Translations under genes and position numbers: made by a program | Notes under the pieces: generated by a model | The model's input: the letters and a program-made list of their open reading frames with translations, nothing else | Told to the model about the DNA's origin: nothing | The model's database searches: none | Part shown: positions 5,815-12,517 of the stretch, one piece after another | Layout of the letters: the number at the start of each line of letters is the position of its first letter | Numbering within the stretch: the first letter of the stretch is position 1 | Origin: a virus | DNA length: 28,842 nt | Virus record (IMG/VR): IMGVR_UViG_3300048591_000519 | Coordinates: 1-28,842 of that record | Strand: one strand, 5' to 3'

Positions 5815-6020
5815 TGAACGAATACGACAGGATCTCGATGGTGCTCGGCGACATCGCCGGATGGGGAATGCTGGTCATGGTGCTCGCCCTGGTCCTGGGC
5901 GCCATGGTCTTCGTGCTCTGGATCGTCCGGGGCCTGATGCAGCCGCGCCACCAGCGCCAGTTCTACAACCTCCACCGCAACACCCGCGGCCGTCGCGCGA
6001 TGGCCAGGAGCACCCGATGA
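5814..6020 (+). CDS. small single-pass membrane protein
   Basis: 68 residues; its ATG overlaps the preceding stop (TGATG). Residues about 16-40 (GWGMLVMVLALVLGAMVFVL) form a strong transmembrane helix, followed by a very basic C-terminal tail (QPRHQRQFYN, RNTRGRRAMARSTR) that would stay in the cytoplasm. It is an early-expressed inner-membrane protein of unknown role; exclusion or host-takeover functions are possible but unsupported. Confidence 0.65.
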   Translation: MNEYDRISMVLGDIAGWGMLVMVLALVLGAMVFVLWIVRGLMQPRHQRQFYNLHRNTRGRRAMARSTR

Positions 6021-6241
6021 ACAACGTCACTCCGCTGTGGCGCCGACGCCGCGCCGACCTGCGCCCGGTCCCGACCGCCCCCGAACTCAAGCTCCCCGCC
6101 GTCTCGCACACGCGGGCCGCCATTCACTGGAACGTGCCGATCACGGCCCTGGTCGAGGCCCTGGCGGAGCGCGGCATGACCCTCTCGAATCACCCGCAGC
6201 ACGGGTTGGTCATCCACCTGATGTCCGAAGGTGCGGCGTGA
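6017..6241 (+). CDS. hypothetical early protein
   Basis: 74 residues; ATG overlaps the upstream stop (ATGA). A basic N-terminus (LWRRRRADLRP) is followed by a segment that may be a small DNA-binding helix pair (HWNVPITALVEALAERGMTL). No family is recognised. It is coupled at both ends to neighbouring small genes. Confidence 0.55.
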   Translation: MNNVTPLWRRRRADLRPVPTAPELKLPAVSHTRAAIHWNVPITALVEALAERGMTLSNHPQHGLVIHLMSEGAA

Positions 6242-6369
6242 GCCACACCTGCCAGCGCTGCGGCGAGCCGAAGGGCGTCGACGACATGATTATCCGCGGC
6301 GGCAAGCCGTCGAAGACCTGCAAGGCGTGCTTCTCGGCGTCGTTCCAGAAGAAATCGGGGGGGGGGTAA
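6238..6369 (+). CDS. small zinc-ribbon protein
   Basis: 43 residues from a GTG that overlaps the preceding stop (GTGA). Two CxxC pairs (C5/C8 in CQRCGE and C28/C31 in CKAC) are spaced as in a zinc ribbon. The gene ends in a run of ten G that encodes three glycines just before TAA. If the run had nine G, the frame would run without a stop into the next gene. Such small zinc ribbons often bind nucleic acid or protein partners. Confidence 0.65.
   Translation: MSHTCQRCGEPKGVDDMIIRGGKPSKTCKACFSASFQKKSGGG
6357..6366 (+). repeat. ten-G homopolymer at a gene junction
   Basis: Ten consecutive G directly before the TAA of the zinc-ribbon gene. Loss of one G fuses that gene in frame to the next (6374). 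It may be a slippage site or an assembly or sequencing length error. Confidence 0.9.
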
Positions 6370-6373
6370 GCGC

Positions 6374-6589
6374 GTGACGAAGACGAAGGCCGAGCCAGCA
6401 CCCCAGCCGGTGAAACTCGACGGCCTGTCGCTCGAGCTTGCTCGGGGCTACGGCTTCCGCGCCAGCGCCGAGGATGGGCAGCTGGTGATCGAGCAGGATG
6501 CCGACGACGGCGCGACGGCGACGGTCGTGTTCAGCCGCACCGAGTTCAAGGTGCTGGCGGCGCAGTTCGCGGAGTGGGCTGGGTCGTGA
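6374..6589 (+). CDS. hypothetical early protein
   Basis: 71 residues from a GTG 4 bases after the zinc-ribbon stop. The pattern of short strands and a final helix (YGFRASAEDGQLVIEQ, TATVVFSRTEFKVLAAQFA) suggests a small alpha/beta domain. There is no good ribosome-binding site apart from the G run, which itself could serve as one. It may be the C-terminal part of a fusion with the zinc ribbon if the G run is mis-sized. Confidence 0.5.
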   Translation: MTKTKAEPAPQPVKLDGLSLELARGYGFRASAEDGQLVIEQDADDGATATVVFSRTEFKVLAAQFAEWAGS

Positions 6590-6915
6590 GCGCGATTACG
6601 CCAGGTCCATGGCGAGTAGAGGAAGCCTGCGGCAGCAACGGCCAGGTCTGTTTCGTGACAATTGTGCAGCACGGCGTGCCGCTTTATCGCGGCAGCGTAG
6701 CCACTGTCACCGACGCCGAGCACATGGGCGGCATCACCGTGGCCGAGCGCAACGCCAACGCCTGCCTGATCGCCGCCGCGCCGGACTTGCTAGAGGCATG
6801 TCAGACCGTTCTTGCGGGATTCGACCGCGGCATCGCAGTGGACGCGAACACCGTCAATGGCCTGGTGGCCGCGAGGCTTCGCTCCGCTGTTGCCAAAGCT
6901 GAGGGGCGGTCATGA
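6586..6915 (+). CDS. conserved phage protein of unknown function
   Basis: 109 residues from a GTG overlapping the upstream stop (GTGA). It has the signature of a widespread small phage family: an N-terminal TPGPWRVE, a middle ITVAERNANACLIAAAPDLL, and a helical end. The AERNANA..IAAAPDLLEA segment is characteristic. The function of this family is not known to me. It is an early gene in a run of small accessory proteins. Confidence 0.65.
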   Translation: MSAITPGPWRVEEACGSNGQVCFVTIVQHGVPLYRGSVATVTDAEHMGGITVAERNANACLIAAAPDLLEACQTVLAGFDRGIAVDANTVNGLVAARLRSAVAKAEGRS

Positions 6916-7484
6916 GCGCGCACAACACGCAGGGTGATGACGGGCGGTTCGTCGCGCGCCACGGCCATACCCGCCGCCGCGAGCGTACCGGCACGTTCAA
7001 GACGTGGACAGGAATGATCCAGCGCTGCACGAACCCGAGGGCGTTTAACTTCAGGCACTACGGCGGTCGCGGCATTACGGTCTGCCAGCGATGGTTCGAG
7101 TTCGAGGCATTCCTGGCGGACGTTGGCATTCGCCCGGACGGAACGAGCCTTGATCGAATCAACAACGACGGCAATTACGAGCCAGGCAACGTTCGCTGGG
7201 CGACGGCATCTGAACAACGCACCAACCAACGCAAGGGGCTCGTCGATTTGCGTGGTATTCGATACACGCGGCTGACCGTAATCGGATTCGTTGGTCGCAA
7301 TGCCCAGCGAAATTCGCTGTGGGCATGTGCCTGCGATTGCGGCTCGATAGTGACCCTTCCCGAGTATCGCCTGAAGAACGGCACGACCAAGAGTTGCGGT
7401 TGCCTTTGCCGTGAGCTATCCGCCGCGCGCGCCGCGAAACTGGCCGCCATCCGCTGGAGCTGCGCCGAGAGGGCTGAGCGATGA
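6912..7484 (+). CDS. HNH homing-type endonuclease with C-terminal Zn motif
   Basis: 190 residues; ATG overlaps the upstream stop (ATGA). Residues about 30-105 carry the phage HNH pattern seen in free-standing homing nucleases: WTGMIQRCTNP, YGGRGITVCQRW, then SLDRINNDGNYEPGNVRWA and QRTNQR. A second domain (about 125-170) contains WACACDCGS and KSCGCL, a cysteine pattern that looks zinc-binding and is common beside DNA-recognition modules. It is a probable mobile nuclease gene placed in the early operon, in frame with the coupling of its neighbours, so insertion has not broken the operon. Confidence 0.8.
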   Translation: MSAHNTQGDDGRFVARHGHTRRRERTGTFKTWTGMIQRCTNPRAFNFRHYGGRGITVCQRWFEFEAFLADVGIRPDGTSLDRINNDGNYEPGNVRWATASEQRTNQRKGLVDLRGIRYTRLTVIGFVGRNAQRNSLWACACDCGSIVTLPEYRLKNGTTKSCGCLCRELSAARAAKLAAIRWSCAERAER

Positions 7485-8032
7485 CCGCCCTCGCCGCGCG
7501 CGGCCTTCGTCCCATCGCCGAGCTCGGCGCCGAGCGCCCGCACGGCACGCGCCTGCGCTACCTGGCGGGCTGCAAGTGCTTCGAGTGCCGGCGGTCGAAC
7601 AGCGACTATGAGCGCGAGCGCGCGAAGGCCCGGGCTGCCGGCGACTGGAACGGGTTCGTCTCGGCCGACAAGGCGCGGGCTCACCTGATGAGCCTGTCCC
7701 GCCGCGGGGTCGGTAAACGCGCCGTGCAGTCTGCCTCCGACGTGGCGCTGTCCGTGCTGACCGAGATCCGCACCGGCCGCAAGCAGACGATCCGCGCTCG
7801 CACCGAACGCAAGATCCTCGCCGTGACGCCAGCGCAGGTCAGCGACCGCGCTCTGGTGAAGCCGGGCCGGACGCACCAGCTCATCGAGCAGCTCGTCGAG
7901 GAAGGATTCACGAAGCGGGAGCTCGCCCGACGGCTCGGCTATGCCAGCCCGGCGCTGCAGTTCCAGCCGAAACGCATGACCGCGCGGAATGTCGCGCGGG
8001 TCGAACGACTACACAGGGAGCTGACCACTTGA
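7481..8032 (+). CDS. DNA-binding protein with helix-turn-helix
   Basis: 183 residues, ATG overlapping the HNH stop. The N-terminus has a motif common in phage proteins, HGTRLRYLAGCKCFECRR, with cysteines spaced CxCxxC that may bind metal. The C-terminal part (about 128-165: HQLIEQLVEEGFTKRELARR, then LGYASPALQF) is a clear helix-turn-helix. It probably acts as an early regulator or as a recombination accessory protein, since it is coupled directly to recT. Confidence 0.65.
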   Translation: MTALAARGLRPIAELGAERPHGTRLRYLAGCKCFECRRSNSDYERERAKARAAGDWNGFVSADKARAHLMSLSRRGVGKRAVQSASDVALSVLTEIRTGRKQTIRARTERKILAVTPAQVSDRALVKPGRTHQLIEQLVEEGFTKRELARRLGYASPALQFQPKRMTARNVARVERLHRELTT

Positions 8033-8952
8033 ACGCAGTAACCAAACCAAACCCCGGCCGGGAATTCGGCGTCCAGTTGATCGAAATGAAATCCCACCTG
8101 GCGCAGGCGCTGCCGGCCGGGATCGCCGCGGACCGGTTCATCCGGGTGACGCTCACCGCGATCCAGCTGCAGCCCGAGCTGCTCGAGTGCGATCGCAAGT
8201 CGCTGCTGCTCGCCTGCCTGCGGGCGGCGAACGACGGCCTGATGCCCGACGGGCGCGAGGGCGCGTTCGTCGTGTTCAGGGACTCGAAGCGCAAGGTGAA
8301 GACGGCGACCTGGATGCCGATGTACGCCGGCCTGCTGAAGAAGGTCCGCAACACCGGCGAGCTGGTCTCGATCAGCGCGAACGTCGTGTACGAGCGCGAC
8401 CACTTCGACTACGAGCTCGGCGACGAGGAGCGCATCCTGCACAAGCCGGCGATCGGCGACCGCGGCAAGCCGGTGGCGGCCTACGCGATCGCCAAGCTCA
8501 AGAGCGGCGGGATCGAGCGCGAGGTGATGGACGCCACGGCCATCCGCCAGGTGCAGGCCGTGAGCCGCGCCACCAGCGACGACGGCCCCTGGGCGAAGTG
8601 GCCCGACGAGATGGCCCGCAAGACGGTCATCCGCCGGCTCTACAAGCGCCTGCCCTCCTCGACCGAGATGGATCGCTATCTGAACGCCGTCCCGGTCGTC
8701 GAGCGCGAGCTCGCGCCCCAGGTGGCCGACCAGCTGCGCCACGCCGAGCTGCCGGATCCGGCCAGCTACGAGTCGACCATGTTCCACCACGTCGCCGACG
8801 CGCGCCTGGCGATCTCGGAGGCCGACGACGCCGAGACCGTCGAGCGGATCTACACAGCCGTCTGCAAGGAGCTCGGCGAGCTGCATGCCGAGGTGCCGGA
8901 GGAGCTGCACCGCAGCCGGTCCGAGCGGCTGGCGGCCCTGACCGCGCAGTGA
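8029..8952 (+). CDS. recT: RecT-family single-strand annealing protein
   Basis: 307 residues. The start is a TTG at 8029, supported by AGGGAG 8 bases upstream and a TTGA overlap with the previous stop. The protein has the RecT core: QLQPELLECDRKSLLLACLR, AANDGLMPDGREGAFVVF, then MPMYAGLLKKVRNTGEL and VYERDHFDYELG, followed by PVAAYAIAKLK, PWAKWPDEMARKT and IRRLYKRLP. RecT anneals complementary single strands during phage replication and recombination. An exonuclease partner (RecE/YqaJ type) is normally adjacent, but none is visible next to it here. Confidence 0.95.
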   Translation: MNAVTKPNPGREFGVQLIEMKSHLAQALPAGIAADRFIRVTLTAIQLQPELLECDRKSLLLACLRAANDGLMPDGREGAFVVFRDSKRKVKTATWMPMYAGLLKKVRNTGELVSISANVVYERDHFDYELGDEERILHKPAIGDRGKPVAAYAIAKLKSGGIEREVMDATAIRQVQAVSRATSDDGPWAKWPDEMARKTVIRRLYKRLPSSTEMDRYLNAVPVVERELAPQVADQLRHAELPDPASYESTMFHHVADARLAISEADDAETVERIYTAVCKELGELHAEVPEELHRSRSERLAALTAQ

Positions 8953-9206
8953 CCGAGCGCATCCCCCTGATCCGCTCCGTCTGCGCCCTGCTGCGGGCGA
9001 TCGCGGACGGCGGGCGCTTGGTGTACCGGCAGACGTGGCAGGTCAGCCAGGACCGCGGCTGGCGGCAGTGGACGGTCGAGTACCGAAACAGCGACTGGCA
9101 AGCCGTCGATGCGCGCATTGCCGTGACGCCGGCACAGTGGCTGACGTTGTTCGCCTGGCTGGCCGCGGTTGCGGTCGTCGTGATCGTCGTGAAAGAGGAG
9201 CGGTGA
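8949..9206 (+). CDS. small C-terminally anchored membrane protein
   Basis: 85 residues from a GTG overlapping the recT stop (GTGA). The N-terminal two-thirds look soluble and tryptophan-rich (QTWQVSQDRGWRQWTVEYRN). Residues about 62-81 (WLTLFAWLAAVAVVVIVV) form one transmembrane helix, ending in KEER. The topology is tail-anchored, with the soluble part probably in the cytoplasm. The function is unknown. Confidence 0.6.
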   Translation: MTERIPLIRSVCALLRAIADGGRLVYRQTWQVSQDRGWRQWTVEYRNSDWQAVDARIAVTPAQWLTLFAWLAAVAVVVIVVKEER

Positions 9207-9207
9207 C

Positions 9208-9420
9208 TTGTTCCTGACGCTGGCCGAGCTCAAGTCGCTGACCGGGTACACCCGGCCGTCGGCGCAGGCCCGCTGGTTGCGCCGGCACGGGTACAAGTTC
9301 ACGATGAACGGCTTGGGGGAGCCAGTCGTCGCCGTGGCGGAAATGAATCGCCACCTGGTCGGCGGCCGGTCGGCACGACAAGAACCGAACTTCGAGGCGC
9401 TGAATGGGACGCCGGCGTAG
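9208..9420 (+). CDS. DUF4224 protein, candidate excisionase
   Basis: 70 residues from a TTG at 9208, supported by GAGGAG 7-8 bases upstream. It has the DUF4224 pattern: LTLAELKSLTGYTRPSAQAR, then WLRRHGYKFTMNGLGEPVV. The family consists of small basic helix-turn-helix-like proteins commonly found directly before phage integrases. Its 3' end overlaps the integrase by 17 bases. By position it may be the recombination directionality factor (excisionase) for this integrase, but the family's role has not been firmly established to my knowledge. Confidence 0.75.
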   Translation: MFLTLAELKSLTGYTRPSAQARWLRRHGYKFTMNGLGEPVVAVAEMNRHLVGGRSARQEPNFEALNGTPA

Positions 9421-10393
9421 ATTCGACAAGCACCTGCCGCGGCGCGTCTATTGCCGGCGGGGCGCCTACTATTTCGACAATCCGGACACCCACAAATGGG
9501 AGCCGCTCGGCCGGGACCTGGCTACGGCGCTGGCCACCTACGGGCAGAAGATCGGTGGCCGCTGGTCGGGGCGCACCCTCGGCGACGTGATCGACCGATA
9601 CCGGACTGAGGTGCTGCCGCTGAAGCGCAGCGAGCACACCCGTGATGATCAGGCGGCGCAGCTCACTCGGCTGAAGCTCGTCTTCGGTGACGTGATGCCC
9701 GACGGGGTCACCACGCAGCACTGCTACCGGTACGTCGACGGCCGGCGCGACAAGAAAGGCCGCTCGGTGCCGGTGATGGCGCGCCACGAGATCAAGCTGC
9801 TCGGGCACATCTTCGCGAAGGCTATCCGGTGGGGCGTAGCCACGAAGAACCCGGTCCGGGCCATGGAAAAAGAGGCGAAGGGGAAGCGCTCGAGGTACGT
9901 GTCGGACGAGGAATTCGCGACGGTGTATGGGCTGGCGTCGGAGCGCATGCAGATCGCGATGGATCTGGCGCTGCTGACGGGATTGAGGCGGGGCGACCTG
10001 CTGGCGCTGGAATGGTCGCAGGTGCGGGCGGATGGGATTGTCGTGAAGACCAGCAAGACCGGGGCCGGTCTGCAGTTTGAGCGGACGCCCGAGCTCGAGG
10101 CGGTGCTCGCCAGGGCGAAGCGGCTCTCGCCGCAGATCCCGCGTCGCTACGTGTTACGGACTCGTGCCGGCCAGGGCTACAGCGTCGAGGGGTTCTCGGC
10201 GATCTGGCAGCGGCTCATGGCCAAGCATGTCGCGGCTGGCGGCGAGCGCTTCACGTTCCACGACCTGCGGCGGAAGAGTGCCAGCGACAGCGATAGCGTG
10301 AAGGACGCCCAGGAGCGGCTCGGGCACGCCGACGAGGCGACGACCCGACGGTTCTACATCGCGAAGCCGGTGTCGGTGAGGCCGCTGCGGTGA
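9404..10393 (+). CDS. int: tyrosine-recombinase integrase
   Basis: 329 residues, ATG at 9404. The basic N-terminus (GRRRRFDKHLPRRVYCRRGA) is the arm-binding region found in many proteobacterial phage integrases, followed by a core-binding helical domain (about 57-150). The catalytic domain has all expected residues: R195 in TGLRRGDLLALEW, a lysine in VKTSKTG (about 215-218), H286 and R289 in HDLRRKSAS, H308 in LGHAD, and Y318 in RRFYIAKP. It catalyses site-specific integration and excision between attP and attB. The attP site, carrying a tRNA-Arg fragment, lies about 600 bases downstream, with one gene in between. Confidence 0.95.
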   Translation: MGRRRRFDKHLPRRVYCRRGAYYFDNPDTHKWEPLGRDLATALATYGQKIGGRWSGRTLGDVIDRYRTEVLPLKRSEHTRDDQAAQLTRLKLVFGDVMPDGVTTQHCYRYVDGRRDKKGRSVPVMARHEIKLLGHIFAKAIRWGVATKNPVRAMEKEAKGKRSRYVSDEEFATVYGLASERMQIAMDLALLTGLRRGDLLALEWSQVRADGIVVKTSKTGAGLQFERTPELEAVLARAKRLSPQIPRRYVLRTRAGQGYSVEGFSAIWQRLMAKHVAAGGERFTFHDLRRKSASDSDSVKDAQERLGHADEATTRRFYIAKPVSVRPLR

Positions 10394-10995
10394 GCCAATA
10401 TAGGCAGGATCTACGCCATCCGCGATGGCAGAGAAGAAGGCTTGAGATCCTCTCTCGAGCAAACTTCGCGTGCGAGCGATGCGGCGCCGGCGACCTGGAA
10501 CTTCATGTTCATCACGTCCGGTATAGGCGTGGGAAGGCCGCGTGGGATTATCCGGACAGCGATTTGCTCGCGCTGTGCACACTGTGCCACTCAGCAGAAC
10601 ATGGCCGCGAGGCCCCGCTAGCGGCGCTTAAGCCTATCGCCGGTCGCGGCAACCTGGTTCGGCAGGCGATCGGCATGCTGGTGCATTTTCCGGAAGCCGC
10701 GAGGGCGGTCGAGTGGCCGAATGGCCTAGAGGAGATCGACAGGTCGGGGATTCCGCTGCTGGTCGAGCTGCTGGTGCAGTTGCGCGAGGACCCGCCGCCG
10801 AATACCGCAGCGCTGCTCGATCGCTGGCGAGAGCGCCCGGACTACGGCCCCCTGTCGAAGCTCGCCAGCGGCGAGTGCCTGGTTCCGGATGCGGCGGCGG
10901 CGGCGGCCGATCTCCGCCAGGTGCTCGATCGGCTGCAGGCCGAGCATCGGCTGACGCGGATATCGGACACTCGCGCGGATATCGGACGCCGCTGA
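10390..10995 (+). CDS. HNH nuclease fused to DnaG-like helicase-binding domain
   Basis: 201 residues from a GTG overlapping the integrase stop (GTGA). Residues 10-72 are a complete HNH domain: CERC (C28, C31), LHVHHVRYRRG (H39, H41, H42), and CTLCH (C63, C66). Residues about 89-190 resemble the C-terminal DnaB-binding domain of bacterial primase DnaG: RQAIGMLVHFPEAARAVE, then IPLLVELLVQLRE, NTAALLDRWRERPDYG, LSKLAS and a final helix LRQVLDRLQAEHRL. No primase catalytic domain is present. The last 36 bases contain two copies of an attP repeat, so the coding sequence runs into attP. The fusion reading is by eye and needs a structure or profile comparison. Confidence 0.65.
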   Translation: MSQYRQDLRHPRWQRRRLEILSRANFACERCGAGDLELHVHHVRYRRGKAAWDYPDSDLLALCTLCHSAEHGREAPLAALKPIAGRGNLVRQAIGMLVHFPEAARAVEWPNGLEEIDRSGIPLLVELLVQLREDPPPNTAALLDRWRERPDYGPLSKLASGECLVPDAAAAAADLRQVLDRLQAEHRLTRISDTRADIGRR

Positions 10996-11179
10996 TGCTG
11001 AAGTGGCGCGCCCGGAGAGATTCGAACTCCCGACCTTCTGGTTCGTAGCCAGACCCGCTCTTGGGCTTAACCTGCTGACGAATCAGGCGGATTCGGCGGT
11101 TCTCGTGTCCAGTAATTTCAGCCGATCAACGCCGGGAAGTGCCTGTTTTCCAGAGGTAGGCCCCAGAATATCGGACGCC
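10960..11179. other. attP: phage attachment site
   Basis: A mostly non-coding 180-bp stretch between the HNH-DnaG gene and the late operon. It holds a 3' tRNA-Arg fragment (core, 11004-11053) flanked by three direct copies of ATATCGGAC(G/A)C: 10960-10970, 10979-10990 and 11168-11179. These fit arm-type binding sites for the nearby integrase. Phage genes on both sides show that this is attP rather than attL or attR. No terminator with a T tract was found for the late transcript ending nearby. Confidence 0.75.
11004..11053 (-). other. tRNA-Arg(ACG) 3' fragment (att core)
   Basis: On the minus strand it runs from the anticodon stem (TCTGG, loop CTACGAA with anticodon ACG, CCAGA) through the variable loop and T arm (GGGAG TTCGAAT CTCTC) and the acceptor strand to CCA. 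The D arm and the 5' acceptor strand (expected GCGCCCG) are absent upstream, so this is not a functional tRNA. It would restore the 3' half of a host tRNA-Arg gene after integration. Confidence 0.88.
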
Positions 11180-11376
11180 TAACCGCCCGCCTTCCTCGCA
11201 TCGATCAACGCCTGCAGCCGCGCCCGAGCGAGGTCATCCGCGGCCACGATCACCGCCCACTCCTCGTCGGTGAGCTCGGTGCGCCCCTCGGCGTTGAGCT
11301 TTGCGATCAGGATCGAGATCTCCTGCGTGCGGGCCAGCAGGGCGAGCAGCAGTTCCAGGGCAGCGGTGACGCTCAT
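11179..11376 (-). CDS. small lysis-cassette protein, unknown
   Basis: 65 residues; ATG overlaps the stop of the holin-like gene (ATGA). A hydrophobic N-terminal segment (VTAALELLLALLARTQEISI) contains acidic and basic residues, so it may be a helix rather than a true membrane span, followed by a charged helix ending in ARKAGG. It is the last gene of the late operon, beside attP. Position suggests an accessory lysis role, but there is no spanin motif. Confidence 0.55.
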   Translation of the reverse strand: MSVTAALELLLALLARTQEISILIAKLNAEGRTELTDEEWAVIVAADDLARARLQALIDARKAGG

Positions 11377-12017
11377 TTCACACCTCGGGCGTTCAGGTAG
11401 GCGACCAGCTGCTGCAGCACGTTCGTGGCGAGCGCCAGGCGGCCCTCGGCCGTCGTGACGTCACCAGCGCCGGCGGCGAGCCGGGCTGAGTCGAGCAGCA
11501 CGCGGGACTGGTCGGCGAGCGCCAGCACGGCCTCGGCGTCCTCGACCGTCAGGCTGCCCGCCTCGAGCGCGTTGGCAGCGGACTCCAGGACGGCCGTATG
11601 CGAGCTGTAGGCATAGGCGAGGTTCTGGTCGAAGCTCCGGGCGGGCTGGATGCCCAACGACTCGCAGCCTGTGACCACCAGGGCGACAGGCACGCTCACG
11701 GCCAGGAGGATGCCCAGCATGACCGGACGGACGAATCCGCCCTGGGACTGCTTGGACACCTCGACCGACCCACTCTGGCGCTCCTCGGTCTTGCGGACGG
11801 CCGTGTCCGTGATCGGCGGGTTCGCCCTGTTCGCCCGCGCCCAGGCGGCGTAGGCCGTCGCGGCGATCGCGATCACCTGCAGCAGCGCGTCGACCGCAAG
11901 CGTCGCGGCGCCATCGGGCAGCTGCTCGGCTACACCGGTCCAGACGATGACCTGCGACGCGAGCGCCACGAGCAATGCCCGCAGCGTGGTCGACTGATAC
12001 CACTTGATCTGTTCCAT
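11373..12017 (-). CDS. holin-like protein with internal lipobox
   Basis: 214 residues from the second of two adjacent ATGs, chosen because GGAGG lies 4 bases before it. Residues about 12-30 (LRALLVALASQVIVWTGV) and 41-60 (DALLQVIAIAATAYAAWA) are two transmembrane helices in a holin-like layout, followed by a charged linker. Near residues 100-118 a further hydrophobic segment ends in LVVTGC, a good lipoprotein box, preceding a helical periplasmic-type domain. An in-frame internal ATG at 11720 sits just before that segment. The gene may therefore encode a holin and a lipoprotein (possibly spanin-like) in one frame, or a single three-helix protein. It lies between endolysin and the last late gene. 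Confidence 0.65.
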   Translation of the reverse strand: MEQIKWYQSTTLRALLVALASQVIVWTGVAEQLPDGAATLAVDALLQVIAIAATAYAAWARANRANPPITDTAVRKTEERQSGSVEVSKQSQGGFVRPVMLGILLAVSVPVALVVTGCESLGIQPARSFDQNLAYAYSSHTAVLESAANALEAGSLTVEDAEAVLALADQSRVLLDSARLAAGAGDVTTAEGRLALATNVLQQLVAYLNARGVK

Positions 12018-12028
12018 CATTCCTCCGA

Positions 12029-12517
12029 TCAGGCGTTGAGAATGGGCTGCGGCGGGACGACGCCGAGCGCGTCCGAATAGAGGGAGTCCCAGGTGGAGCG
12101 GTGAGGCTTACCCGGGCGCCAGTTGCGGATGTAGTAGTCCCAGCTCGTCACGATCTGCCCAGGCGCCGGGAGTGGCCTCGGGTCGCTGTAGAGCAGCAGC
12201 CGGGCGAACGCGCAGCCGAGCAGGTCGTCCGTGAGCATCGCCGCGTACACCGCGTCGGGCGTCGCCTCGATGCCGCGCAGCACGCAGACCGCGTGGGCAT
12301 GGCGGGCGGTGGCCTTGTGTCGCAGCACGCCCACGATCCCGCCGCCCTTCTCGAACTGCCAGTAGGAGCGCGCGGGCCCGCCCAATTGCTGGCGGTACTT
12401 GAAGCGCGATTCCTGCAGCCCGATCGCGACCAGGAGCACGGTGGCCTCGAGGCTCGCGAATTTGCCGGGCAGGACCTCGGCATAGGTGCGGGCGATGATG
12501 TCGGTCGAAGTCGTCAT
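12029..12517 (-). CDS. lysozyme-like endolysin
   Basis: 162 residues; ATG overlaps the stop of the tail-tip gene (TGATG). Residues 28-50 read LLVAIGLQESRFKYRQQLGG, with a glutamate (E36) in the QESRF motif typical of lytic transglycosylase and lysozyme-like folds, followed by ARSYWQFEKGGGIVGVL. There is no signal peptide, so release would depend on the holin encoded next. It is a recurrent companion of holins in phages of this tail type. Muramidase versus transglycosylase chemistry cannot be settled here. Confidence 0.7.
   Translation of the reverse strand: MTTSTDIIARTYAEVLPGKFASLEATVLLVAIGLQESRFKYRQQLGGPARSYWQFEKGGGIVGVLRHKATARHAHAVCVLRGIEATPDAVYAAMLTDDLLGCAFARLLLYSDPRPLPAPGQIVTSWDYYIRNWRPGKPHRSTWDSLYSDALGVVPPQPILNA

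Noticed and set aside
11004-11060. A functional tRNA-Arg gene
   Set aside because: The D arm and the 5' acceptor strand are missing; only the 3' half is present, as expected for an att core.
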